DNA of 64,000 bases from Frigidibacter mobilis (lineage in GTDB: Bacteria > Pseudomonadota > Alphaproteobacteria > Rhodobacterales > Rhodobacteraceae). A program made the position numbers and the translations under genes. The first letter of the stretch is position 1; each line of letters opens with the position of its first letter. Of the stretch, positions 56,939 through 64,000 are shown in pieces. The notes below the pieces were generated by a model. It was not told the origin of the DNA. It made no database searches and saw only the letters and a program-made list of their open reading frames with translations. The stretch spans positions 2,914,001 through 2,978,000 of the forward strand of contig NZ_CP012661.1 in assembly GCF_001620265.1 (NCBI RefSeq), given 5' to 3'.

Positions 56939-57503
56939 TCAGGCGAAGAAGCGGTCCGCCGGAATGTAGCCCGCCAGCCGCCCCGCCGCGCACCAGTCGC
57001 GTTCCAGCGCGGTGTCGCCGACCAGCAGAACCCGGTCACCCGGCACCCCGCCCAGCAGGCCGCGCACCGCCTCGCGCAGCGCCGGGAAGCTGAGGGTCAG
57101 CCCAGGCGCCCGCCCCGCGCCGTCAATGTGCAGCCCTGCCCGCAAGCCCGGCAAGCGCCGCGGCCGGGTCCAGCGGCGGCTGCGCTGCCAGCTGCCGGGC
57201 AACGCCCGATTGCGCGGCAAGCTTCGCTGCCCGCTCCGCCGCCAGCGCCTGATCGGCCCGGAACAGGTGCAGCGCGTTCGAAGAGTAGAGGAAGGCCACG
57301 ATGTCATGGCCCGTCGTCGCGCGGACAGTGGCGTAGCTCGGGTAGTCGAGCCCGATCTCCCTGGCGCGGCGCACCCGCAGGCGGATCACCTCCAGCGGCA
57401 GTTGCGGCAGAAGGTCGGTCCGCGCCTTGCGCCAGCAATGCACCTGCCAGCCCTTGCCGGCCGAGGTCAGCGCCGGGCCGCGGTTATGGCCGATCCCGCT
57501 CAT
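56939..57503 (-). pseudogene. GIGHNRGP-motif protein in the rib operon, frameshifted
   Basis: Begins MSGIGHNRGPALTSAGKGW at 57503 in an ATGA overlap with the ribE stop, and proceeds to VRATTGHDIVAFLYSSNALHLF, then shifts frame before LHIDGAGRAPGLTLSFPALREA and ends LAGYIPADRFFA at 56939. Unlike the others, it needs removal of one surplus base (or loss of two) between about 57125 and 57160; restored length 187. The N-terminal GIGHNRGP string recurs in unrelated-looking small Rhodobacterales proteins. Function unknown. Confidence 0.65.
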
Positions 57504-58129
57504 GCCTCGGCTCTGGATTTCAGACTCGCGGACCACTCGGTCATCCGCGCCACGTAGCGGGCCAGCGTGTCGATCTCGAGGTTGACCGCATCGCCAACCT
57601 GCGCATCGCCCCAGGTGGTCGCCACCTTGGTATGCGGGATCAGGTTCACGCCGAAGCTGTCGCCCTCAACCTCGTTCACCGTCAGCGAGGTGCCGTTCAG
57701 CGCGACCGAGCCCTTGGGCGCGATGAACCCGGCCAGCGCCGCGGGCACGCGGAAGGTCAGGCGCGTGCTGTCGCCCTCATCCCGCATCGCGGTTATCTCG
57801 GCCACGCCATCGACATGGCCCGACACGATATGCCCGCCCAGTTCATCCCCCACCTTCAGCGCCCGTTCGAGGTTGATGCGCCGGCCCGGGCGCCAGACAT
57901 TGGGGCCGAGGTTGGTCTTGCCCACCGTCTCGGCCGAGATCTGCACCTCGAACCAGGGGCGCGGGACGGTTCCGGTGGCGATCACCGTCAGGCAGACCCC
58001 GTCGCAGGCGATCGAGGCGCCGATCTCGATCCCGGCCGGGTCATAGCTGGTTCCGATCCGGGCCCGCAGGTCGCCCTCCTGCCGCAGATCAAGGATTTCG
58101 CCGATGTCGGTGATGATGCCGGTGAACAT
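57500..58129 (-). CDS. ribE: Riboflavin synthase alpha subunit
   Basis: 209 residues, two homologous lumazine-binding halves (about 1-95 and 97-200). MFTGIITDIGEI, ACDGVCLTV and GHIVSGHVDGVAEI and ALNGTSLTVNEVEG are diagnostic. Dismutates two lumazines to riboflavin. Downstream of it, the GIGHNRGP gene overlaps by four bases. Upstream there is a 356-bp gap to the divergent capsule genes. Confidence 0.95.
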   Translation of the reverse strand: MFTGIITDIGEILDLRQEGDLRARIGTSYDPAGIEIGASIACDGVCLTVIATGTVPRPWFEVQISAETVGKTNLGPNVWRPGRRINLERALKVGDELGGHIVSGHVDGVAEITAMRDEGDSTRLTFRVPAALAGFIAPKGSVALNGTSLTVNEVEGDSFGVNLIPHTKVATTWGDAQVGDAVNLEIDTLARYVARMTEWSASLKSRAEA

Positions 58130-58485
58130 GCTGCAGGTCCTTCTTGCTTGCGATTTCCGAAGTAAACCCGCGAGGGAGATCGGGCAAGGGCAGAGACAGG
58201 GGCCCGATAGGGCCAATGCGGCAAGGCCCCTTTGCGCGCAATCGGCCCGAGGCCCAAAATCGACCGATTCCTGTCCCCAAATTGCCAGCCTTGCCGCGCA
58301 GACACAGTTCGAACGCCCGATAGCGGGCCGCGCTCGACTTTGCGGGCGCTCTGTGCTTTCACGGCAGCGTGAGGCTAGGCGGTTGCGCCGTGCCAAGGTT
58401 GCAGGTGCGTCATGATTGGACCCGGAGTGCTGACCACGCGACTGCAGACAGGGTGCGCCCGCATGATCCGCAAGGGCTGCACATC
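58130..58485. other. Intergenic region between ribE and the capsule genes
   Basis: 356 bp with no recognisable gene, RNA or FMN-riboswitch-like element. It should hold divergent promoters for ribE (minus) and the KpsS-like gene (plus). No strong sigma70 box pair was identified. Confidence 0.4.
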
Positions 58486-59769
58486 ATGACCGCCGCCGCC
58501 CGCCGCTTCCTGTTTCTGCAAGGCCCGCACGGACCCTTCTTCGACCGTCTGGGCGCGATGCTGCGGGCTGCCGGGGCCACCACCTGGCGCGTGGCCTTCA
58601 ACCGTGGCGATGAACGGTTCTGGCGCGACCGGGCAACCCTGCTACCCTATCCCGGCCCGGCCGAGGACTGGCCCGCCGCGCTGCGCGGCATCTTGGCCGA
58701 CAAGCGCATCACCGATCTCGTGCTCTACGGCGACACCCGCCCGATCCATGCCGAGGCGGTGCAGATCGCCCGCAGCCTTGGCCTGACAGTGCATGTGTTC
58801 GAGGAGGGCTATCTGCGGCCCTACTGGATCACCTATGAACGCGGCGGATCGAACGGCTACTCCCGACTGATGGAAATGCCCATTGCCGCGATGCGCAAGG
58901 CATTGGAGCAATCCGAGATGGACATGCCCGATGCCCCCGCCCGCTGGGGCGACATGCGCCAGCATGTGTTCTATGGTGCGCTCTACCATTTCTACGTGAT
59001 GTTCCTGAACCATCGCTATACCGGGTTCCGCCCGCATCGCGGCGTCGGCGTGGCACGGGAGTTCGCGCTGCACCTGAAGCGGCTGCTGCTGATGCCGCTG
59101 CACGGGCTTGAACGCTTCGCCGCCAGCCAGCGCATACGGCTGGGCGGATTTCCCTACCACCTGGTGCTGATGCAGCTGGAACATGACGCCAGCTTCCGCA
59201 TGCACGGCCCCTTTGCCACCATGACAGAGTTCATCGACACCTGCCTGCAAGGCTTTGCCAGGGGCGCGCCGCGGCATCATCACCTGGTGTTCAAGGCGCA
59301 TCCGCTGGAGGATGGCCGCAGCACCGTCGTCGCCGATCTTCGCCGGCTGGCTACGCTCTATGGCGTGACCGGGCGCGTGCATTTCGTGCGGGGCGGCAAG
59401 CTGGCCGGCCTGCTGAACCAGGCGCGCTCGGCGGTGACGGTCAACTCCACCGCCGCGCAACAGGTGCTGTGGCGCGGGCTGCCGCTGAAGGTGTTCGGCG
59501 CCGCGGTCTATTCCAAGCCCGAATTCGTCTCTACCCAGCCGCTGCCGGAATTCTTCGCCCGCCCGCGCCGCCCCGACGGGCGCGCCTACCGCGATTACCG
59601 ACATTATCTGCTGGAAACCTCGCAGGTTCCGGGAGGCTTCTATTCCGCACGCGGCCGCCGCCATGCGCTGCGGCAGGTCGTCGACATGATGCTGATCCCA
59701 GAAGACCCCTATGACGCGCTGATTTCTGGCGCCGCGTCACCCCGGCAACAATTGCGGGTCGTGCAATAA
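58486..59769 (+). CDS. Capsular polysaccharide export/modification protein KpsS-like
   Basis: 427 residues of the KpsS family, retaining beta-Kdo transferases that begin the poly-Kdo linker on a phosphatidylglycerol acceptor in group 2-type capsules. RRFLFLQGPHGPFFDRLGAML starts the fold; VFEEGYLRPYWITYE is the conserved motif; HHHLVFKAHPLEDG and VTVNSTAAQQVLWRGLPLKVFG are the donor-site strands. First gene of a plus-strand capsule block; ATG at 58486. Confidence 0.87.
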   Translation: MTAAARRFLFLQGPHGPFFDRLGAMLRAAGATTWRVAFNRGDERFWRDRATLLPYPGPAEDWPAALRGILADKRITDLVLYGDTRPIHAEAVQIARSLGLTVHVFEEGYLRPYWITYERGGSNGYSRLMEMPIAAMRKALEQSEMDMPDAPARWGDMRQHVFYGALYHFYVMFLNHRYTGFRPHRGVGVAREFALHLKRLLLMPLHGLERFAASQRIRLGGFPYHLVLMQLEHDASFRMHGPFATMTEFIDTCLQGFARGAPRHHHLVFKAHPLEDGRSTVVADLRRLATLYGVTGRVHFVRGGKLAGLLNQARSAVTVNSTAAQQVLWRGLPLKVFGAAVYSKPEFVSTQPLPEFFARPRRPDGRAYRDYRHYLLETSQVPGGFYSARGRRHALRQVVDMMLIPEDPYDALISGAASPRQQLRVVQ

Positions 59770-59790
59770 GGCTGCTGGATTTTTGTACCC

Positions 59791-59811
59791 TTTTCCGTAT
59801 AGTTGCGGAAA
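59791..59811 (+). promoter_or_regulatory. Inverted repeat overlapping the likely -10 of the polysaccharide export gene
   Basis: TTTTCCG and CGGAAAA arms around TATAGTTG; TATAGT (59798-59803) would be the -10, with a weak CTGGAT -35 (59775-59780) 17 bp upstream. A repressor or a transcription-attenuating hairpin could use it. Confidence 0.4.
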
Positions 59812-59848
59812 AAAATTGAGGTAAGTTCCGTTACAAGGAGCGTAGGCA

Positions 59849-60985
59849 GTGATAATCAAGGCAAGCCGCGGGGCCAGAGTGCTGGCCCTTTTCGTCATAG
59901 CGGCGTCCGTGGCGGGCTGCGGCCTGCCCCGCTCCGGCCCGAACAAGCGCGAAATCTATGCAGGATCGGTCGAGCGGCAGGGCAATGCCTTCATCGTTTC
60001 CGTCAATGACCGGGTCACCCGGGCCACGGCTGTGGTACCGGCGCTTGGCTTCTCCTCGGCTTTCCTGAATGCGGGCGTCGTTGGTTCGGATGATATCCGC
60101 GCCGGGGACGTGCTGGGGCTGACGATCTGGGAAAACGTCGATGACGGGCTTCTGGCCGTTGCCGGCGCCCCCGCGACGCAGCTGAGCGAGGTGCAGGTCG
60201 ATGGTGCGGGGTTCATCTTCGTGCCCTATGCTGGCCGGATCAAGGCGGCGGGCAACACGCCCGAGGCGCTGCGCCGCATCATCACCGAAAAGCTGGACGC
60301 GCAGACGCCCGATCCGCAGGTCTCGGTCACCCGGCTGGCGGGTGACGGGTCGGCCGTAACGCTGATGGGCGCGGTCGGGGGCCAGGGTGTCTACCCGATC
60401 GAGCGCCCGACACGGACCTTGGCCGCGATGCTGGCCCGCGCCGGCGGGATCGCCATCGAGCCGGAAACCGCCAAGGTCACCGTCACCCGCGGCAACCAGA
60501 CGGGCACCATCTGGCTGACCGATCTGTGGGCACATCCGCAGCTGGATATCGCTCTGCGTCCCGGTGACACCATCGTCGTGGAGCAGGACGACCGATCATT
60601 CACCGCACTGGGCGCGACCGGCGGGCAAAGCCGGGTCAAGTTCGACACCCAGACCATTTCTGCCATCGAGGCGATTGCACAGGTCGGCGGTCTGAACACC
60701 GGCCTGGCCGATCCGACCGGCGTGTTCGTGTTCCGTAACGAAAAGGCCGAAATCGCCAACATGGTGCTGGGGCGTAGCGACCTGCGCGGCGATCAGCGCA
60801 TGGTATATGTGCTGAACCTGACCGCCCCCACCGGCATGTTCGAGGCGCGGGACTTCGTGATCCGCGATCAGGACACTGTCTATGTGACCGAAGCCCCGTT
60901 CGTGCAGTGGACCAAGACACTTGGCGCGCTCACCGGCACCGCCAATTCGGCCAACTCGGTTGCAGCGCTGTCGAGCGGCAGCTGA
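59849..60985 (+). CDS. Polysaccharide export lipoprotein, Wza/KpsD type
   Basis: 378 residues. N-terminal signal with lipobox SVAGC (Cys24 region), then the polysaccharide biosynthesis/export domain (about 65-165: DDIRAGDVLGLTIWENVDDG, PYAGRIKAAGNTPEALRRII) and two SLBB/ligand domains (VTLMGAVGGQGVYPIERPTRTL, FTALGATGGQSRVKFDTQTISA). Forms the outer-membrane pore for capsule. Uses a GTG start at 59849, favoured by AAGGAG 8 bp upstream; no ATG fits. Confidence 0.88.
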   Translation: MIIKASRGARVLALFVIAASVAGCGLPRSGPNKREIYAGSVERQGNAFIVSVNDRVTRATAVVPALGFSSAFLNAGVVGSDDIRAGDVLGLTIWENVDDGLLAVAGAPATQLSEVQVDGAGFIFVPYAGRIKAAGNTPEALRRIITEKLDAQTPDPQVSVTRLAGDGSAVTLMGAVGGQGVYPIERPTRTLAAMLARAGGIAIEPETAKVTVTRGNQTGTIWLTDLWAHPQLDIALRPGDTIVVEQDDRSFTALGATGGQSRVKFDTQTISAIEAIAQVGGLNTGLADPTGVFVFRNEKAEIANMVLGRSDLRGDQRMVYVLNLTAPTGMFEARDFVIRDQDTVYVTEAPFVQWTKTLGALTGTANSANSVAALSSGS

Positions 60986-60993
60986 CGCCTGCC

Positions 60994-63042
60994 ATGACAT
61001 CCCGTGAACCAGAAGCCGCTGGGACCGATCCCCGGCGGCTTTTCTTCTACAATGGCGGGTTCGTGACCCAGCCCCGGCTGCGGCGGATGCTGGCGCTGGC
61101 CGGCTGGCGGCTGTCGCTTGGCCTGCCAGGGCCCGGCGATGCGGTCGCCGTCTGGGGCCACAGCCCGACAGCAGCGCGCGGCGAGACGGTGGCAGTCCGG
61201 CGCAAGGTGCCGCTGGTGCGGATCGAGGATGCGTTCCTGCGCTCGGTCCATCCCGGGCGCAGCCGGGGCGAGCCGCCCCTGGGCCTGCTGATCGACGAGA
61301 CCGGCGGCGCCCATTACGCCAGCGCCGTGCCCTCGGCGCTGGAGCTGCTGCTGGCCCGGAACCCGCTGGACGATGCGCATCTTTTGCAACGTGCAAGGGA
61401 TGGGATTGGCCGGTTGCAGGCGCTGAACCTGTCCAAATACAACAATTTCGACCCTGCCCTGCCCGCACCGGACCCGGGTTATGTGCTGGTAATCGACCAG
61501 ACCCGTGGCGATGCCTCGATCCGGTTTGGCGGCGCGCGGGACTCTGTGTTCCGCGAGATGCTGGTCTTCGCGCAAGAAGAGCATCCCGGGGCGCGGATCG
61601 TCATCAAGTCACATCCCGAGACACATGCCGGCCACCGCGCCGGGCATTATGGCCCTGAAGATGCGGGCGGGCGCATCTCGCTGCTGACCGCTCCGGTCTC
61701 GCCCTGGGCGCTGCTTGATGGCGCGGTGGCGGTCTATACCGTCTCCTCGCAGATGGGGTTCGAGGCGGTGCTGGCGGGGCACCGCCCCCGGGTCTTCGGC
61801 CAACCCTTCTATGCCGGCTGGGGGCTGACGGCAGACGAAACCCCGGTGCCGCGCCGTCAGCGCAAGCTGACCAAGGTGCAGGTGTTCGCCGCAGCAATGA
61901 TCCTGGCGCCGGTGTGGTTCGATCCCTGCCGCGGCCGGCTGTGCAGCTTCGAGCAGGCGGTGGATCAGCTGGAGGCCGAGGCCCGCGCCTTCCGCGAGGA
62001 CCGGCACGGCCATGTCGCGGTCGGAATGCGGCTGTGGAAGCGCGGCCCCCTGCAGAAGGTGTTCGGGCGCGAGGCGCGGCTGGTCTTCGAGAATGATCCG
62101 GCCCGCGCCGCCGCCAGGGCCCGGAAGACAGGCCGCGGGGTGCTGGTCTGGGCGGGCAAGGAGACACCGGCATTGGCAGAGGCGACGACCGGGCTGCGCC
62201 TCGCCCGGGTCGAGGATGGATTCCTGCGCTCGCGCGGGCTTGGCGCCGAACTGGTGCCGCCGCTGTCACTGGTGACCGATCCGCTGGGGATCTATTACGC
62301 CCCCGGCCGCGAGAGCCTGCTGGAACGGCTGATCGCCGCGCCGCCGCCCCCCGGCGGGCTGCGCCGGGCAGAGGATCTGGTGGCCGAGCTGATCCGTGCC
62401 GGGGTGACGAAGTACAACCTTGGCGGCGCGCTGCCCGACCTGCCGGCGGGACACCGCGTTCTGGTGCCGGGACAGGTGGAGGATGACGCCTCGATCCGGC
62501 TGGGGGCTGGTGCGGTGCGGCGCAACATTGACCTTTTGCAACTTGTGCGGGCCAGAAACCCGGGTGCCGTGGTCATTTTCAAGCCACATCCCGATGTCGA
62601 GGCCGGCCTGCGCCCCGGTGCAGTGTCCGAGGCCGACCTGCAGCGCCTGGCCGACGTCGTGGTCCGCCGCAGCGATCCGGCGGCGCTGCTGGCAGAGGTC
62701 AATGAGGTCTGGACCATGACCTCGCTGCTGGGGTTCGAGGCGCTGCTGCGCGGGCTGCCCGTCACCTGCCTCGGCGCGCCCTTCTATGCGGGATGGGGGC
62801 TGACCACCGACCTTGGCCCGGTTCCGGCGCGCAGGCAGGCGCGGGTGCCGCTGCTGCAGCTCGCCCATGCCGCGCTGATCGCCTATCCGCGCTATACCGA
62901 TCCGCTGACCGGCCTGCCCTGTCCGCCCGAAGTGGTGGCCGAGCGGCTGGCAAGCGGCACCGTCCCGCATCCCGGCGCCGCGAACCGGGCGCTGGCGAAG
63001 CTGCAGGGACTCCTCGCCTCGCAATCGAGGCTCTGGCGTTAG
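60994..63042 (+). CDS. Capsular polysaccharide biosynthesis protein KpsC-like
   Basis: 682 residues: two tandem Kdo-transferase modules of the KpsC family that alternately add beta-linked Kdo to build the capsule linker. Each module repeats the diagnostic motifs: RIEDAFLRS and RVEDGFLRS, SKYNNF and TKYNLG, YTVSSQMGFEAVLAG and WTMTSLLGFEALLRG, and GQPFYAGWGLT and GAPFYAGWGLT. Together with the KpsS-like and Wza/KpsD-like proteins this marks an ABC-transporter-dependent capsule. Its stop overlaps the convergent ribD stop by four bases. Confidence 0.9.
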   Translation: MTSREPEAAGTDPRRLFFYNGGFVTQPRLRRMLALAGWRLSLGLPGPGDAVAVWGHSPTAARGETVAVRRKVPLVRIEDAFLRSVHPGRSRGEPPLGLLIDETGGAHYASAVPSALELLLARNPLDDAHLLQRARDGIGRLQALNLSKYNNFDPALPAPDPGYVLVIDQTRGDASIRFGGARDSVFREMLVFAQEEHPGARIVIKSHPETHAGHRAGHYGPEDAGGRISLLTAPVSPWALLDGAVAVYTVSSQMGFEAVLAGHRPRVFGQPFYAGWGLTADETPVPRRQRKLTKVQVFAAAMILAPVWFDPCRGRLCSFEQAVDQLEAEARAFREDRHGHVAVGMRLWKRGPLQKVFGREARLVFENDPARAAARARKTGRGVLVWAGKETPALAEATTGLRLARVEDGFLRSRGLGAELVPPLSLVTDPLGIYYAPGRESLLERLIAAPPPPGGLRRAEDLVAELIRAGVTKYNLGGALPDLPAGHRVLVPGQVEDDASIRLGAGAVRRNIDLLQLVRARNPGAVVIFKPHPDVEAGLRPGAVSEADLQRLADVVVRRSDPAALLAEVNEVWTMTSLLGFEALLRGLPVTCLGAPFYAGWGLTTDLGPVPARRQARVPLLQLAHAALIAYPRYTDPLTGLPCPPEVVAERLASGTVPHPGAANRALAKLQGLLASQSRLWR

Positions 63043-64000
63043 GCCCGCCGCCAGCGGTGCAGCACATCGCCGCCGACCGCCCGTGTTTCCACCAGCGTGA
63101 ACCGCGGCGCGTCGACCAACGCACCCTCCGGCAGCGGGCCCAGCGACGGCCGCCCCCCAGCCCCAAGCGCCAGTCCGGCGGTGAAGCCGATCACCTCATC
63201 CACCAGAGCCGCCGCCAGAAGCGAAGCGGCAAGCTGGCCACCGCCCTCGCAGAACACCCGCGTCAAGCCCGCCTGCCCCAGCGCCAGCAGCATCGCCGCC
63301 GGATCAAGGCCCCGCCCGCCTTGCGCCACCGGCAGCAGCTGCGCCCCCGCCGCCTGCCACGCCGCCCGCGCTGCCGGGGGGGCGCCCTCGCCATGCAGCA
63401 GCCAGACCGGCCCCTCCGGCACCGAGGCCGCCAGCCGCCCCAAGGGCAGGTCCAGCCCCGCCGAAGCCACGATCCGCACCGGCTGGCGCAGCGCGCCCAT
63501 GCCCCGCACCGTCAGCAGCGGATCATCGGCGCGCAGGGTGCCACCGCCGACCAGCACCGCATCGTGCCGCGCCCGCATCGCATGGACCAGATGCCGCGCC
63601 TCGGGGCCGGTGATCCAGCGGCTTTCGCCCGAGGCGGTGGCGATACGGCCGTCAAAGCTGGTCGCCAGCTTCAGCGTGACCATCGGCCGCCCGTGCCGGA
63701 TCCGGGACAGGAACCCGGCCTGCATCGCCTCGGCCTCGGCTGCCAGCACGCCCGTCGTCACCTCGATCCCGGCTGCGCGCAGCCGGTCATGGCCGCGGCC
63801 CGAAACCCGCGGGTCGGGATCCTCCAGTGCCGTCACCACCCGCGCCACGCCCGCCGCCACCAGCGCATCGGCGCAGGGCGGGGTCTTGCCGTGATGCGAA
63901 CAGGGCTCGAGGCTGACATAGACGGTGGCGCCCCGCGCCCCCGCGCCGGCCTGCGCCAGCGCCACGGGTTCGGCATGGGGCCGCCCGCCGGCCTGCGTCC
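63039..64000 (-). CDS. ribD: Bifunctional riboflavin biosynthesis deaminase/reductase RibD (partial)
   Basis: Catalyses pyrimidine deamination and side-chain reduction, the second and third steps of riboflavin synthesis. The window end shows the zinc site GRPHAEPVAL, then SLEPCSHHGKTPPCADALV (second and third ligands), then the reductase domain with KLATSFDGRIATASGESRWITG and FCEGGGQLAASLL. The N-terminus lies beyond 64000. It belongs with ribE-ribB-ribH-nusB but is separated by the oppositely oriented capsule block. Confidence 0.95.
   Translation of the reverse strand, partial: TQAGGRPHAEPVALAQAGAGARGATVYVSLEPCSHHGKTPPCADALVAAGVARVVTALEDPDPRVSGRGHDRLRAAGIEVTTGVLAAEAEAMQAGFLSRIRHGRPMVTLKLATSFDGRIATASGESRWITGPEARHLVHAMRARHDAVLVGGGTLRADDPLLTVRGMGALRQPVRIVASAGLDLPLGRLAASVPEGPVWLLHGEGAPPAARAAWQAAGAQLLPVAQGGRGLDPAAMLLALGQAGLTRVFCEGGGQLAASLLAAALVDEVIGFTAGLALGAGGRPSLGPLPEGALVDAPRFTLVETRAVGGDVLHRWRRA

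Noticed and set aside
58130..58485. FMN riboswitch upstream of ribE
   Set aside because: No RFN-type conserved boxes such as AGGGC/CCCGAC/GGTGAAATTCC-like strings are present.

Overview
The window is GC-rich, densely packed alphaproteobacterial chromosome, almost certainly Rhodobacteraceae (Rhodobacterales). Pointers are the lineage-typical small proteins (DUF1127, DUF2927, a DUF6324-like protein, MmcB, a GIGHNRGP-motif protein), the RibB variant, an alphaproteobacterial-type 6S RNA and class A RNase P RNA, and many ATGA stop/start overlaps. The genus cannot be fixed from the sequence. No tRNA, rRNA, phage, insertion sequence or CRISPR array was seen.

Layout. 1-1.3 kb: two subunits of a xanthine-dehydrogenase-type molybdoenzyme, with a divergent MarR regulator. 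1.9-3.6 kb: a VOC protein and a class I glutamine amidotransferase. 3.6-10.2 kb: a four-gene minus-strand operon (DUF2126/transglutaminase, circularly permuted ATP-grasp, alpha-E, transglutaminase), a predicted but biochemically obscure peptide-ligation system. 10.4-14.6 kb: an arsenic operon (ArsR-ArsC fusion, Acr3, GAPDH, ArsJ) joined by three ATGA overlaps. 14.8-24.7 kb: housekeeping and regulatory genes (SDR, 8-oxoguanine deaminase, inositol-phosphatase family, XRE, quinone oxidoreductase, LysR, BI-1, L33, glycosyltransferase). 24.7-25.2 kb: rnpB. 25.4-29.2 kb: GNAT, ArsR/MFS pair, copies of a dispersed repeat, and a lone DnaB-type ATPase. 29.2-35.1 kb: AmpD-like amidase, lipoprotein, gatA-gatC, ceramidase-like protein, UPF0173 hydrolase, DsrE protein, TadA. 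35.3-42.8 kb: RluB-type pseudouridine synthase with a long tandem-repeat tail, then an XpaC/TelA/DUF2927/SPFH-GYF/zinc-ribbon cluster. 42.9-51.8 kb: PfkB kinase, Dtd, hydrolase, DMT transporter, MetH, FabI, MmcB. 51.9-52.1 kb: 6S RNA. 52.2-54.6 kb: DUF481, DUF1275 and a small membrane protein. 54.7-64 kb: nusB-ribH-ribB-(hypothetical)-ribE and ribD on the minus strand, with a plus-strand capsule block (KpsS-, Wza/KpsD- and KpsC-like) between ribE and ribD.

A pervasive feature is about eleven single-base frame interruptions in otherwise intact genes, almost all explained by loss of one G or C. Several lie between 36.9 and 43.8 kb. They look more like consensus or assembly errors than gene decay, so the affected genes are described in restored frame. 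Two kinds of dispersed intergenic repeat are present: a hairpin-rich module of about 160-220 bp in three copies, and a 31-bp palindromic element in two copies, one of which supplies the stop codon of tadA.
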